From: Crambe crambe
Taxonomy: Eukaryota; Porifera; Demospongiae; Poecilosclerida; Crambeidae
Reading direction: 5' to 3'
DNA length: 64,000 bases
NCBI GenBank assembly: GCA_963924555.1
Contig: OZ004588.1
Location: forward strand, 5,890,001-5,954,000
Each line of letters begins with the position of its first letter. Position 1 is the first letter of the stretch. The notes beneath the pieces are model-generated. The model did not search any database. It was not told where the DNA came from and was given only the letters and a program-made list of their open reading frames with translations. Position numbers and translations under genes: made by a program. Of the stretch, positions 12,226-21,238 are shown piece by piece.

Positions 12226-12954
12226 ATGGCTATACTAGTAGCTCTTCTGTGCCTGTTTCTCTTTCCAGTACTTGCACATTCACAGCAGCCTCCACCTATT
12301 CCAGCCTGGCCCGACCAATTCAACATTAAGTTCTATGTCTATGTGGAAGAATATGGAGACAATTGGAAGTCAGATGGAGCCCTGTTCTATGATTGGACGA
12401 CAAAAACCTTCCGTGCTGACTACTACGACTGGTGTTTGCCACTCTTTGACTCTGGGCCTGGAGAATTTAACAACTATACCTGTTCTTTTCTGGCAACTGA
12501 TGGTAACATGTACTTTGTGAACCACACTAGCAACACAGGGGAATGGAAAGATAATGAATGCTGCTTATTCGAAGGCGGTCTAGCTGCAACCTCACCAGAC
12601 TGGATGAAGAACGATCAGTACAATGGTACTGATAATATACGAGGGTTTGAGGTGGATGTTTGGTGGTTCCCAGGCACAAATGACCCTTCTAAGCCATGTT
12701 ATGGGTATTGGAACATTCGAGATAAAGTAAATACCCCTGTAAGATTCTTTGGATTATCATCTATTGGACCCACAATACTTGATTATTTCGACTATAAGCC
12801 TGAGGACCTTCCATCGAACATTGATATTTCCAAACCTCGAACTGGTTGTGACAAGGAATGCGAACCTCCTTTACTGAACATGTTCAAGAAGACCAAAGGG
12901 AATGGAGCTGGCTCAGCATATCCAGCTGCATTAAACTGGCCATCCTGTGAATGA
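12226..12954 (+). CDS. Secreted glycoprotein, uncharacterised (ependymin-like fold suspected)
   Basis: A single uninterrupted frame of 242 aa starts at the ATG of MAILVALLCLFLFPVLAHSQ, a clear signal peptide with likely cleavage after AHS, so the mature protein is probably extracellular. It has about nine cysteines outside the signal, N-glycosylation sequons (NYT, NHT, NGT), and many aromatic residues in a beta-rich pattern (FNIKFYVYVEEYG, RADYYDWCLPLF, GFEVDVWWFPG, RFFGLSSIGP). The layout resembles ependymin-related and LolA-like lipid-binding folds, but I do not recognise a named family. It is intronless, unlike its neighbours, and lies 272 bp from the divergent V-ATPase a gene. That the coding frame is real is well supported; the function is unknown. 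Confidence 0.75.
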   Translation: MAILVALLCLFLFPVLAHSQQPPPIPAWPDQFNIKFYVYVEEYGDNWKSDGALFYDWTTKTFRADYYDWCLPLFDSGPGEFNNYTCSFLATDGNMYFVNHTSNTGEWKDNECCLFEGGLAATSPDWMKNDQYNGTDNIRGFEVDVWWFPGTNDPSKPCYGYWNIRDKVNTPVRFFGLSSIGPTILDYFDYKPEDLPSNIDISKPRTGCDKECEPPLLNMFKKTKGNGAGSAYPAALNWPSCE

Positions 12955-12984
12955 GCATAGCTGACCACTTATATACAGTACGTA

Positions 12985-13125
12985 CCTATGATTGATTTTT
13001 TAAAATTATAAACAAAAAATGGCTCAATTTAAACACTGAAGAGTAGCTATTGATCACTACTGGCTGTGTAGTCGATAAAATACACGCGCACACCAACTGA
13101 GTACTATAACCCTTGCACATGCGCT
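12985..13125. repeat. Dispersed repeat, copy 1
   Basis: Shares TTTAAACACTGAAGAGTA followed by the order ...TCG(C/T)TACTGGCTG...ACTC... with 52487-52650. No protein or RNA signal is evident. It is probably a decayed mobile element. Confidence 0.45.
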
Positions 13126-13375
13126 TATATAGCTATTGTATAAAGAGAGCATAATCATTCTTGCACATGCAGGGGGCTATTCAGTTCCACAAAATGCACA
13201 AAAAGCCACAAGATTGTATATATGCATTTCAGTCATTCAGAAGCCTTTGCAGTAGCTGGCTAAGCGAATTAGTTAGCTATTATGAGTTAGCACTCTAGCT
13301 GATGGAGATTAACAAAGGTTTCATAGTATCAACACTCATGCTCCTAGCTGCAGCAAACAGCAGTCTGACTATAGT

Positions 13376-13883
13376 GGAACACAGGTCAGGCCAGTCAGGA
13401 ATTTCAGGCCTGACCGATCGAATCTTGCTTCCAACCCAATGTGACATCCTCCCTGATAATCGGACATTTGCAGGAATATAGCACTGGAACTGAATCCAGC
13501 TGGACATCTTGCTGCGAAACACATCAATAATCAATAATCGCTCAGATCTCATACAAAGTACAAGTTGGAAATTATCGATGTTCCTTCTGAGGCTTGTGGC
13601 CATTGAATCATTGCAGTGCTGATGGCCTTGGAACACAAATCAGGCCAGTCAGGCCTAGGGATAATACAATTCAATTTCAGGCCTGACCGATCGAATCTTG
13701 CTTCCAACCCAATGTGACATCCTCTCTACCCTGATAATTGGACATTTGCAGGAATATAGCTAGCACTGGAACTGACATCTTACTGCGAAACACATCAGAT
13801 CTCATACAAAGTACAAGTTGGAAATTATCGATGTTCCTTCTGAGGCTTGTGGCCATTGAATCATTGCAGTGCTGATGGCCTTT
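13376..13883. repeat. Diverged tandem duplication, two copies of about 250 bp
   Basis: The first copy runs about 13376-13629 and the second about 13630-13883. Both contain TCAGGCCTGACCGATCGAAT, CCAACCCAATGTGACATCC, and the final GATGTTCCTTCTGAGGCTTG block. They differ by several small indels. A related GGTCAGGCC...GGCCTGACC palindrome recurs near 57704. No coding potential is evident. Confidence 0.85.
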
Positions 13884-13918
13884 TGGAGTTTTATGAATAT
13901 GTTTTATATAGCTAGATC

Positions 13919-13943
13919 CAAAAAAAAAAAAAAAAAAAAAAAA
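13919..13943. repeat. Poly(A) tract between short direct repeats
   Basis: A run of about 24 A separates two copies of a GAGTTTTATGAA(T/C)AT sequence (13886 and 13948). This is consistent with slippage or a retroposed tail; nothing else supports a retroposon. Confidence 0.6.
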
Positions 13944-14329
13944 GTTGGAGTTTTATGAACATCCAAAAAAAGATATGTATTTGGTGTAGTGAGACTTTAC
14001 TGCTCCACTGTTACCAATATAATCACACCTTTGTGTCATATGATTGCTTCCTCTACAGTTTTCAATCAGGCCATGTCAAGCAATGTGTATACATTCAAGA
14101 TCACACACTAGCCATTATTATGCTACTAGAATACTTGCCCTGTATACAGTACAGTGCTTTGCAAGTTGGTTGGCAGTTGTAGTTATCTATTGTGTTTGCA
14201 GTAGTGCAAATAGAGAGAGTTGACATACTTAAGGACATGAACTCCGCCAACTAACTTGCAAAGCAACATGCATCAGGTGAACTGGGCATGCGCAAACGTT
14301 ATCAGCGCCAAAGTTCAAAGGTCTTAGAA

Positions 14330-16197
14330 ATGTTCAGTACGAAGAATCTGGAATGCTATGTTGCAAAGGCTACTTCTGTGCTGCAACTGAAGTTTGGTAA
14401 GCATAATAATCCTTACAAAGTCCAAACGAGCGTTTTATGCCTCGGAAAAGCCAAAGCTATGTTGTCAAGAACTTATGACCTTTTGACCCCACCTCCAATT
14501 GACAGTATCCCTTGTGACATTTTGTGCAGTTCGAAGCCACGATGACATCCAGAATGATTCGTTGACCTTTATGCCCCTGTACACCCATCAGGTGTTTGGA
14601 GAGAAAGAAACAATTTTTGGATACAGGAACCTCAAGATAAAGGTAGCTATTGGAATGAAAATGCATTCAAGCAACACCATTTTAGTTTGATTTTCCAGGG
14701 GTGATGCTAGTCTCGCATGGCCAGACCCTTTACCAACTGCAGCACGGATGTATTACATTATCCGCACGCAGTAGGAAGGGTCTGGTGTCAGTGCATACAG
14801 GCTCTCGTTGCATTCCCCAGGAATGTGAACGTCAATACTTTGCGTGTATTGCTTATGGGTGTGGTTTTATTATCAATTAATAATACTCATGTGCACCAAT
14901 AACAGTAAACACGTGGGCAATTCTTACTGAGCTACTGAGACGGCAGTGCACTTTGCAAATCGTTAGTCAGTGTTTGCAGTCTGTCACTACAAGATCTGCA
15001 AGTATATCTAGTGTGCAACTTGGTGCAGTTAGCTTCAGGAAACCTGGACATCAGGGGTGATGCAGGGGTGGGAAGCAATTCTTGAACTCACTAAATTCTG
15101 GAATGTTCTGATGCTCTATCTTCATCATTTATCTCAATAATGTATTAGTGTACTTCAAGGATTCATACAGAGGGAAGGTAACCCCCTCCCTCCCATTAGA
15201 TCTCCCCTCCCCCAAAAATTTAAGTACCTCAAGTATGACTGAGATAGTTCATAATTACATGTACCCTTTCCCATAAAGACTTATTATTTCCTGATCATAA
15301 ATCTGTAGCATTCAGTGTGTCATCTCCCCTCACAACCTCAAAATCCTGTATGAATCCCTGATTATGTACATACTAGCACTGACTGGTGGACACTCCATAC
15401 CATTCAGAATCAGTGATTTTCCTTCTCCCTTCACAGTTATACTATACCCCTGATACTCTGGATACATACTTGGGTTTGAACTACGATGAGAGAGTCGACC
15501 CAGCCAAGAATGATGGCACTAAACCTGATAACGTGATGAAAGTGCTAGCAGAATATATTCCACAAGGTTTGTTTGTTTGTTTGTTTGTTTGTTTATATGT
15601 TTTGTTTACTGTCTGAAAACCTGTGGTCACTGAGGGAGTGGTCTCTTTAAGTGTTGATGATGAACTGATGTCTTTTAAATGAGGTTTGAAACAGCTGGAA
15701 TAGGTGTGATTAAGACAGCTTTAAGAGTGCTTTGGAAAGGAAAGAGGTGGTCTCTTTAATTAGGGAAGTTGAAATAGCTCTTGGGACATGGTTTCACTGT
15801 AACTATTATTTTTAAGACTCCCAATTGTCTATTTTGACCTTCATTGACCTTTATAAGCTGCCCCTCCCTGTGTACCATTTCAGGGTTTAGCACCAATTTG
15901 GATGAGTTCTGTGTTAGGATTTCACGACCGCACAACTTTCGTCCCTTTGGTGAGCTCCTTCGAGTGTACAGCCAAGGTGATATCACATACGAAGTGTACA
16001 AGGTAAACAATAGGGCATGGAATAACACTTTACCATTATCCAGACATGATTATTATGATAGCAGGAGATAATATTATAGTTACAATAGAAATTTTGATCG
16101 GATAAGGGAGAAAAATGAAAGTGTCCCATGACAGTCTGTTACTCTGAGCCCTGGAGATATTAATATCTCTCTCCACATGTTAGTAATGAATGATGAA

Positions 16198-16276
<79 letters not shown>

Positions 16277-18133
16277 CTCTCTCTCTCTAGGTAGGTATGG
16301 CTTGTCCAGGTTTCAGAGATTACCATGAAAGATTGCAGACATTCCTGCTGTGGTTCATAGATGCTGCATCATTCATAGGTTGGTGCACTGTAACTCCACA
16401 TCACAAAACCAATTATTCTTGGTATTTGGATGATTCTTTAGACACTGATGACGAAAAATGGGTGTTCTATTTGGTGTAAGTTAAACTGTGCAATGAGCCC
16501 CTTTATTGTGATCACTTCAATCAAAGCACTTCACTTTTGTGGTGTATTAAAGTGTGTACCCTTGAAATAAGTGGCACCTCTTAAATAATCAGGACATACG
16601 TAGTCTGTTGGTATCTAGAGATTGCACAGCTGTAAAAGGTTGACTTTGTTTGGATTACAGATTTGAGAAGCGTTGTGAGAATGGGAAGTCTCTCTATTCC
16701 ATTGTGGGCTACACGAGTGTGTATGACTTCTACGCTTATCCTGACAAAGTCAGACCAAGACTGAGTCAGATGCTGATCCTGCCCCCTTTCCAACGTAAAG
16801 GACATGGAGGTACATACGTGCTTACATATGAGACCCTTTACCTAATCAATAGTCCCCGGCCCCTTTTAACTATCCTCCCCCCTTTTTTCCCTTCCCTTTC
16901 CTTCTTTCTTTCTCCCGGCCTCCTTTCCACCCTCTTTTTCTTCCTCCTTTTCACCCTCTTTTTCTTTCTTTTTCCCTCCAACTTCCCTGCCTTTCTTCCT
17001 TTCTCTTCCCCCCTTTCTTTCTTTCTCCCTCTAACCTCCCTTTCTTTCTTATTCCCTCCAACTTCCCTTTCTTCCTCCTGTTTCCACCCCTTCTTTCTTT
17101 TTTCCTCCCTCCTCCTGTCTGTGCAGCTCAACTTCTGCAGTCTGTATATGATGACCTAGTGCCACGCCCCCAAGTCTTGGACATCACAGTGGAGGACCCG
17201 TCTGAGGAGTTTAGTGCCCTCAGGGACTTTGTGGATTGTCAGAATGCACTCAAACTCACCAGCTTCAATCCTCCAACTGTTCACAAGTCTTATGCCGAGT
17301 CAGCAGAAAAAGAGTGCAGAACAAAATTGAAACTGCAAAAAGTACTTTGGCTAGTCTACTGTAGAGAGAGAGGGAGAGAGGGAGAGAGAGAGATGTAGCT
17401 ATGCATAGTGATCATAATTATTTTAATTATAGAAGCAAGCATTGAGAGTGTACGAGATCCTTAGACTTCGTGCCACTGATCATAGTGACAGTCAGCAGTA
17501 CAGAGACTACAGAATAATGATCAAAAACAGACTCAATGGTCCATTTCAGGTACGTACGTACTCTTGTGACTACTTGGTATAGAGATACTTTAACCATTAA
17601 ATTAGATAATAAGTTGGTTTTCGTTGTTGTTGTTTTGTTTTGTTGTTGTTTTTGTTGTTTTGTTTTCTTATTTTTGTTGTTTTTGTTTTGTTTTCTTATT
17701 TTTGTTTTGTTGTTTTTGTTTTCTTATTTTTGTTTTGTTTTTGTTGTTGTTTTGTTGTGACTATTTGGTGTAGAGATAGTTTAACCATTACTTCGGAAAT
17801 GATGGATTTGGTTCAAGTCAATGATAATTTTCATGGTGTGAAATTTTTGAGCATAAATAAGAGGATTATGGTTCACACTTCAGTTTTGCAAAATAGGGTG
17901 TGGGGTATGGCACACATGGCTCTAATGAGGCCTAATATCTCTATTATGATTTGCAGCGAGAGAAAAAAGAATTGAAAAAATTGGAAAAAGTCATCGACTC
18001 TTCAGAACTGGCCCTGACACACCCACAGACATCACATGATGAGCATGTGACACAACTTCACCAACTGTATAAAGAAATAGAAGAAGACTACATGAAAGTC
18101 ATAGAGAAACTAGCAGCTGCTCCAGAAATATGA
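14330..18133 (+). CDS. HAT1: Histone acetyltransferase type B catalytic subunit
   Basis: Ten exons: 14330-14396, 14530-14642, 15437-15566, 15884-16002, 16291-16378, 16442-16475, 16661-16809, 17127-17341, 17433-17549, 17957-18133; 402 aa (human about 419). It acetylates newly made histone H4 at K5 and K12 with the RBBP7-type chaperone. The HAT1 N-terminal domain is seen in MPLYTHQVFGEKETIFGYRN, the conserved FRDYHERLQTFLLWFIDAAS follows, then the acetyl-CoA loop QRKGHG (about 228-233) after RLSQMLILPPF, and the catalytic Glu in DITVEDPS (about E256, human E276). An in-frame ATG at 14288 would add 14 aa, but it lies in a GGCATGCGCA promoter-like motif and the added residues do not resemble the family, so I prefer 14330. 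Intron 5 (16379-16441) is only 63 nt with a GTTGGT donor and no in-frame stop, so it could be retained; removing it restores the conserved SFIDTDDEKW. Confidence 0.95.
14708..14793. repeat. Imperfect inverted repeat in HAT1 intron 2
   Basis: GGCCAGACCCTTT at 14718-14730 pairs with AAGGGTCTGG at about 14776-14785. The flanking CTAGTCTCGC looks like a MITE end, but a matching far end was not found. Confidence 0.4.
16199..16290. repeat. (CT)n(CA)n(CT)n microsatellite at HAT1 exon 5 acceptor
   Basis: About 12 CT, 25 CA and 9 CT units end in the TAG acceptor of exon 5, so the microsatellite is itself the polypyrimidine tract. Confidence 0.9.
16865..17126. repeat. Pyrimidine-rich tract in HAT1 intron 7
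   Basis: A 260-bp C/T tract with repeated CCTTTCTT and TTCCCTCCAAC units leads into the exon 8 acceptor (GTGCAG). It produces long spurious open frames on both strands. Confidence 0.8.
17616..17762. repeat. T/G-rich simple repeat in HAT1 intron 9
   Basis: Repeats of TTGTTGTT, TTTTGTTTTC and TTATTTTTG dominate. The hydrophobic frames across it (Phe/Leu/Val runs) are artefacts. Confidence 0.8.
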
Positions 18134-18405
18134 CAGCTAGTACAATAAGAATTGTTTCAGCACATGCATACTTGAAGGAGGTGGACCCATGTACAGTTCC
18201 TATACAGTTCAAAATTAAAATTTTATGTACAGAGTAATAACACCATCTGTACTAGACTATGTGATCATGCATTATTGTAAAGTGCATGGTACTAGTGGGA
18301 ACATCATCATTATCTCTTAGACTATGTGATATACTTTAGGTTTTGTCCCCTTTTGGAGTGTAGCTATTATTAGGTATTTAAATTTATGTGGGTAAAAATT
18401 ATCAT

Positions 18406-18453
18406 GGGGGGGGGGGGGGGGGGGGGGGGAGATTTTTTTTTTTTTTTTTTTTC
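18406..18453. repeat. G24 run followed by T21 run
   Basis: About 24 consecutive G, then AGA, then about 21 T, a little under 300 bp downstream of HAT1. Such a run can form a G-quadruplex and is also prone to sequencing error. Confidence 0.85.
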
Positions 18454-18543
18454 AAGTGTAAACACCTGGATATCTACCTAGCTACATGTGTACAATATTA
18501 ACTTGCTCTGTTCAGATCAGGGACATAGCTATATAAACATTGT

Positions 18544-18810
18544 ACTTGTGAACTTTGGCATTTGGATTGGAGGGGGGGATTCCCAGGGAAATTTAGAGGT
18601 AAATACCCGAGGGGGTGGGATGATGACACTGTAACTTGATCCACATCACAAAACTAATTACTCGCTATTGGGATGATTCTTTAGATGCTGATGACGAAAA
18701 ATGGGTGTTCTATTTCGTGTACTTGTGAACTTTGGGATTTTTGGGGATTTGGATGGGGGGATTCCCAGGGAAATTTAGAGGTAAATACCCTGAGAGGGTG
18801 GGATGATGAT
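18544..18810. repeat. Direct repeats flanking a copied HAT1 intron/exon border
   Basis: The block GATTCCCAGGGAAATTTAGA GGTAAATACCC... GGTGGGATGATGA occurs at about 18578-18627 and again at about 18757-18808. Between them lies a copy of HAT1 intron 5 plus exon 6, listed separately. No gene is present in 18134-19894 beyond this. Confidence 0.85.
18637..18722 (+). pseudogene. Partial duplicate of HAT1 intron 5 and exon 6
   Basis: CACATCACAAAACTAATTAC ...GGATGATTCTTTAG, then GATGACGAAAAATGGGTGTT CTATTTCGTGT, matches 16396-16475 closely. The copied exon has no donor in the expected place (GTGTACTT in place of GTGTAAGT). It is an isolated fragment about 0.5 kb past the HAT1 stop, and no other HAT1 exon is nearby. 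Confidence 0.85.
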
Positions 18811-19844
18811 GACATTTCTAACCACTCAATTTTTGACACATCACACACAGAAAGAAATAAAACAGGTGAAACACATGTATGCAACAATTAGGCATTAGTG
18901 GTAGGAGAGTTAGTATAGTCTAATAAATCTTCAAGAACTCCATAATTTGAAGTGAGAATGATTATTAATAGTGTATAATTATAGGAAATAGGGTAATATA
19001 CCATTAATTTTCCATGGAATTTAACCAGCTGCATGGTAGGTATGCATTTTAGAACATGGTGCCCTTTGAGCATGCTTCATGGTATGATGTCATGGCTAGG
19101 CCACTATTGGTTGATTACAAGTTTCTCGTGCCCGCTCACATTAGTTCACAGGATTTGGCCATTATAATTGAATTTCTATATCAACTCCTTTGGTTTTTCC
19201 ACTATCAAAATAATGACAATGGCTTATACTATGCCCACCCGCATCAGTCTGAGCAAAACCATCTGATGAGAAACTCATGATGACAAAATTAATAGTGGTT
19301 TTACTGACAGTTAGTCGATCAATGGCTCAATAGTTTCCTCATAACTAGGGCAATGTTCAACATTCAGTTGACAGCGAGCGAGCAAGCAAGTGCTAGCTAC
19401 AACTCTTTAGAAGATTTTACTATTAAAAGGCTGGGTCCCAAGTGTGTCCATGGTTCCACTGTAACTAAACTTGTATGTACATACATTAGCTTTGCTGAGG
19501 AGTTCAGAACATTTCCAACACATGGGGAATTACCCTAAGTAATGGACTGTTGAGCTGGACAAATGTGTAAAACAAGATCATGATCACAGAGGGGCATTTC
19601 CAATGTGTGGGGAATTACCCTGTTGAGCTGGACAAACATGTAAAACAATATCATGATCTCAGTTTTATCTGTCCGTCCATTCAGTTCCTGCCACATCACC
19701 TTGACTTAAAACTATAAAAATGTATATTCAGACCCATTCAGAGAATTAAAGAAAGTCTCAGGATTCAGGGCCCCAAATAAAGATTGAGCAATTAGAGGTG
19801 AGATGGCTTGTTTATAATTTATACTGGGCCATGTATGTAAAGAT

Positions 19845-19868
19845 GTAATAATAATAATAATAATAATA
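19845..19868. repeat. (TAA)n microsatellite
   Basis: Eight TAA/TAT units lie just upstream of the small membrane ORF. Confidence 0.85.
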
Positions 19869-19894
19869 GTATTTTTCAGTCACCTGTGATCATC

Positions 19895-20104
19895 ATGAAT
19901 GACCTACTTTACCTTGTACTGGTTATCTTGGTGGCATTGTTGCTCCGACGTTTCTGGCACCTCTTCTCTCCCCAAGTCCTCGTACTCGGGGTGGCACTGT
20001 CACGAGGAATGTGTCACTCTCTCCTCCTTGATCTCTTCCTTATGATAATTCTGTATGGAGTTGTGAGAATCATCCACAACCACATCATTATGCGTGACAA
20101 TTAA
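19895..20104 (+). CDS. Possible small two-pass membrane protein (Pmp3/UPF0057-like?)
   Basis: An ATG-initiated frame of 69 aa holds two hydrophobic segments: about residues 1-18 (MNDLLYLVLVILVALLLRRF) and about 42-56 (LLLDLFLMIILYGVV), followed by RIIHNHIIM. The order of short first helix, Gly/Cys-containing turn, and second helix ending in a V-x-x-I-H pattern faintly recalls Pmp3 proteolipids, but the family's signature residues are mostly missing. A TTTTTCAG acceptor-like site is 17 bp upstream, so it could instead be the last exon of an unseen gene. A chance frame is not excluded. Confidence 0.3.
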   Translation: MNDLLYLVLVILVALLLRRFWHLFSPQVLVLGVALSRGMCHSLLLDLFLMIILYGVVRIIHNHIIMRDN

Positions 20105-20128
20105 GTTGGCAGAACCTTTCTGTGTATA

Positions 20129-20371
20129 ATCAGAGAGTGCGGTAGCACTCTCTATGTAGGGATGACTCGGACGGCCGCGCGCGCCGCCTATAGACTAATA
20201 CAAAAGTGAAATTCCAGTTCCCCCACTTAGACCTAACAAAAGCTACTGTGAATGATTATCCAGCCTACTAGAGCCTACTACAATGTGCAGACCAAGTTTC
20301 AGGACCAGGGAGCTTACCGTTTCAGAAATACGGCAAGCAGGTAAATCGCTATATTCTTCTTCTTCTCTATT
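20129..20371 (+). mobile_element. Hairpin-ended repeat element, copy A (partial, tandem)
   Basis: Begins ATCAGAGAGTGCGGTAGCAC and continues into CTCTCT, an 8-bp-arm hairpin, then a GC-rich block (CGGACGGCCGCGCGCGCCGC) and a conserved 150-bp stretch. It is interrupted exactly where copy B begins, giving a 243-bp direct tandem duplication with near identity. Confidence 0.85.
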
Positions 20372-20873
20372 ATCAGAGAGTGCGGTAGCACTCTCTATGT
20401 AGGGATGACTCGGACGGCCGCGCGCGCCGCCTATAGACTAATACAAAAGTGAAATTCCAGTTCCCCCACTTAGACCTAACAAAAGCTACTGTGAATGATT
20501 ATCCAGCCTACTAGAGCCTACTACAATGTGCAGACCAAGTTTCAGGACCAGGGAGCTTACCGTTTCAGAAATACGGCAAGCAGGTAAATCGCTATATTCT
20601 TCTTCTTCTCTATTATTATTATTATTCTTCTTCTTATTATTCTTCTTAGACAACCATATCTCTCGAACCACTCAAGTTACAGCTATGATTTCTGGACAAA
20701 TCCACTCCAAATTCTACGAACTACGATCTTTTCTACTCGTTGATCCTCGAAAGAGTAGATGAAAAAGGAGACACTAAGGAGCACAGCACTCGACTAATTC
20801 AATTAGGAAGCCATCTTTTCTATAATACGCATGCGCATGTATTTGATATCCAATTATTCGAAATTATGATATT
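20372..20873 (+). mobile_element. Hairpin-ended repeat element, copy B (full length, 502 bp)
   Basis: Matches 53761-54245 (reversed) end to end. It has the terminal AGAGAGTGC/GCACTCTCT hairpin at one end and ...TTCGAAATTATGATATT at the other. A 67-bp AT/TTC microsatellite-like stretch varies between copies. No inverted termini pair with each other. A hairpin at one end only recalls non-autonomous Helitrons, but the CTRR terminus is not seen, so the class is open. Confidence 0.85.
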
Positions 20874-21238
20874 GCCATGCTACTCATTCATCATGTGCGT
20901 CCAAGACTTTAGCTACTAAGTTCTTCTTACAACCAGCTATCTATTTGGCTACATTGAGTTTCAACCAGCTGTGGATTTGGCTACATTCAGTTTTACTCAG
21001 TTCTTTTCAGAACTATTAATTTGGCTACAGCTACATTGACAGTTCGGGGATCGGGGATAGATTCACTGATCCATCTACTGATTCTTCTGCACCCTCGACT
21101 TGGCTACATTCATCTAATTCGAGGAATACAGATTCTTCATCCTCGACCTCCTGACGTACCTACCCTTTACCATATTATAAAGATCAAGATAAAGATAAGT
21201 TGTTCAATTAGTAGTTATTAATTAATAATAGCTAGACT

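Noticed and set aside
16650-17159. 169-codon plus frame with Phe/Pro/Leu tail
   Set aside because: The first part is HAT1 exon 7, the rest is read-through into a pyrimidine-rich intron.
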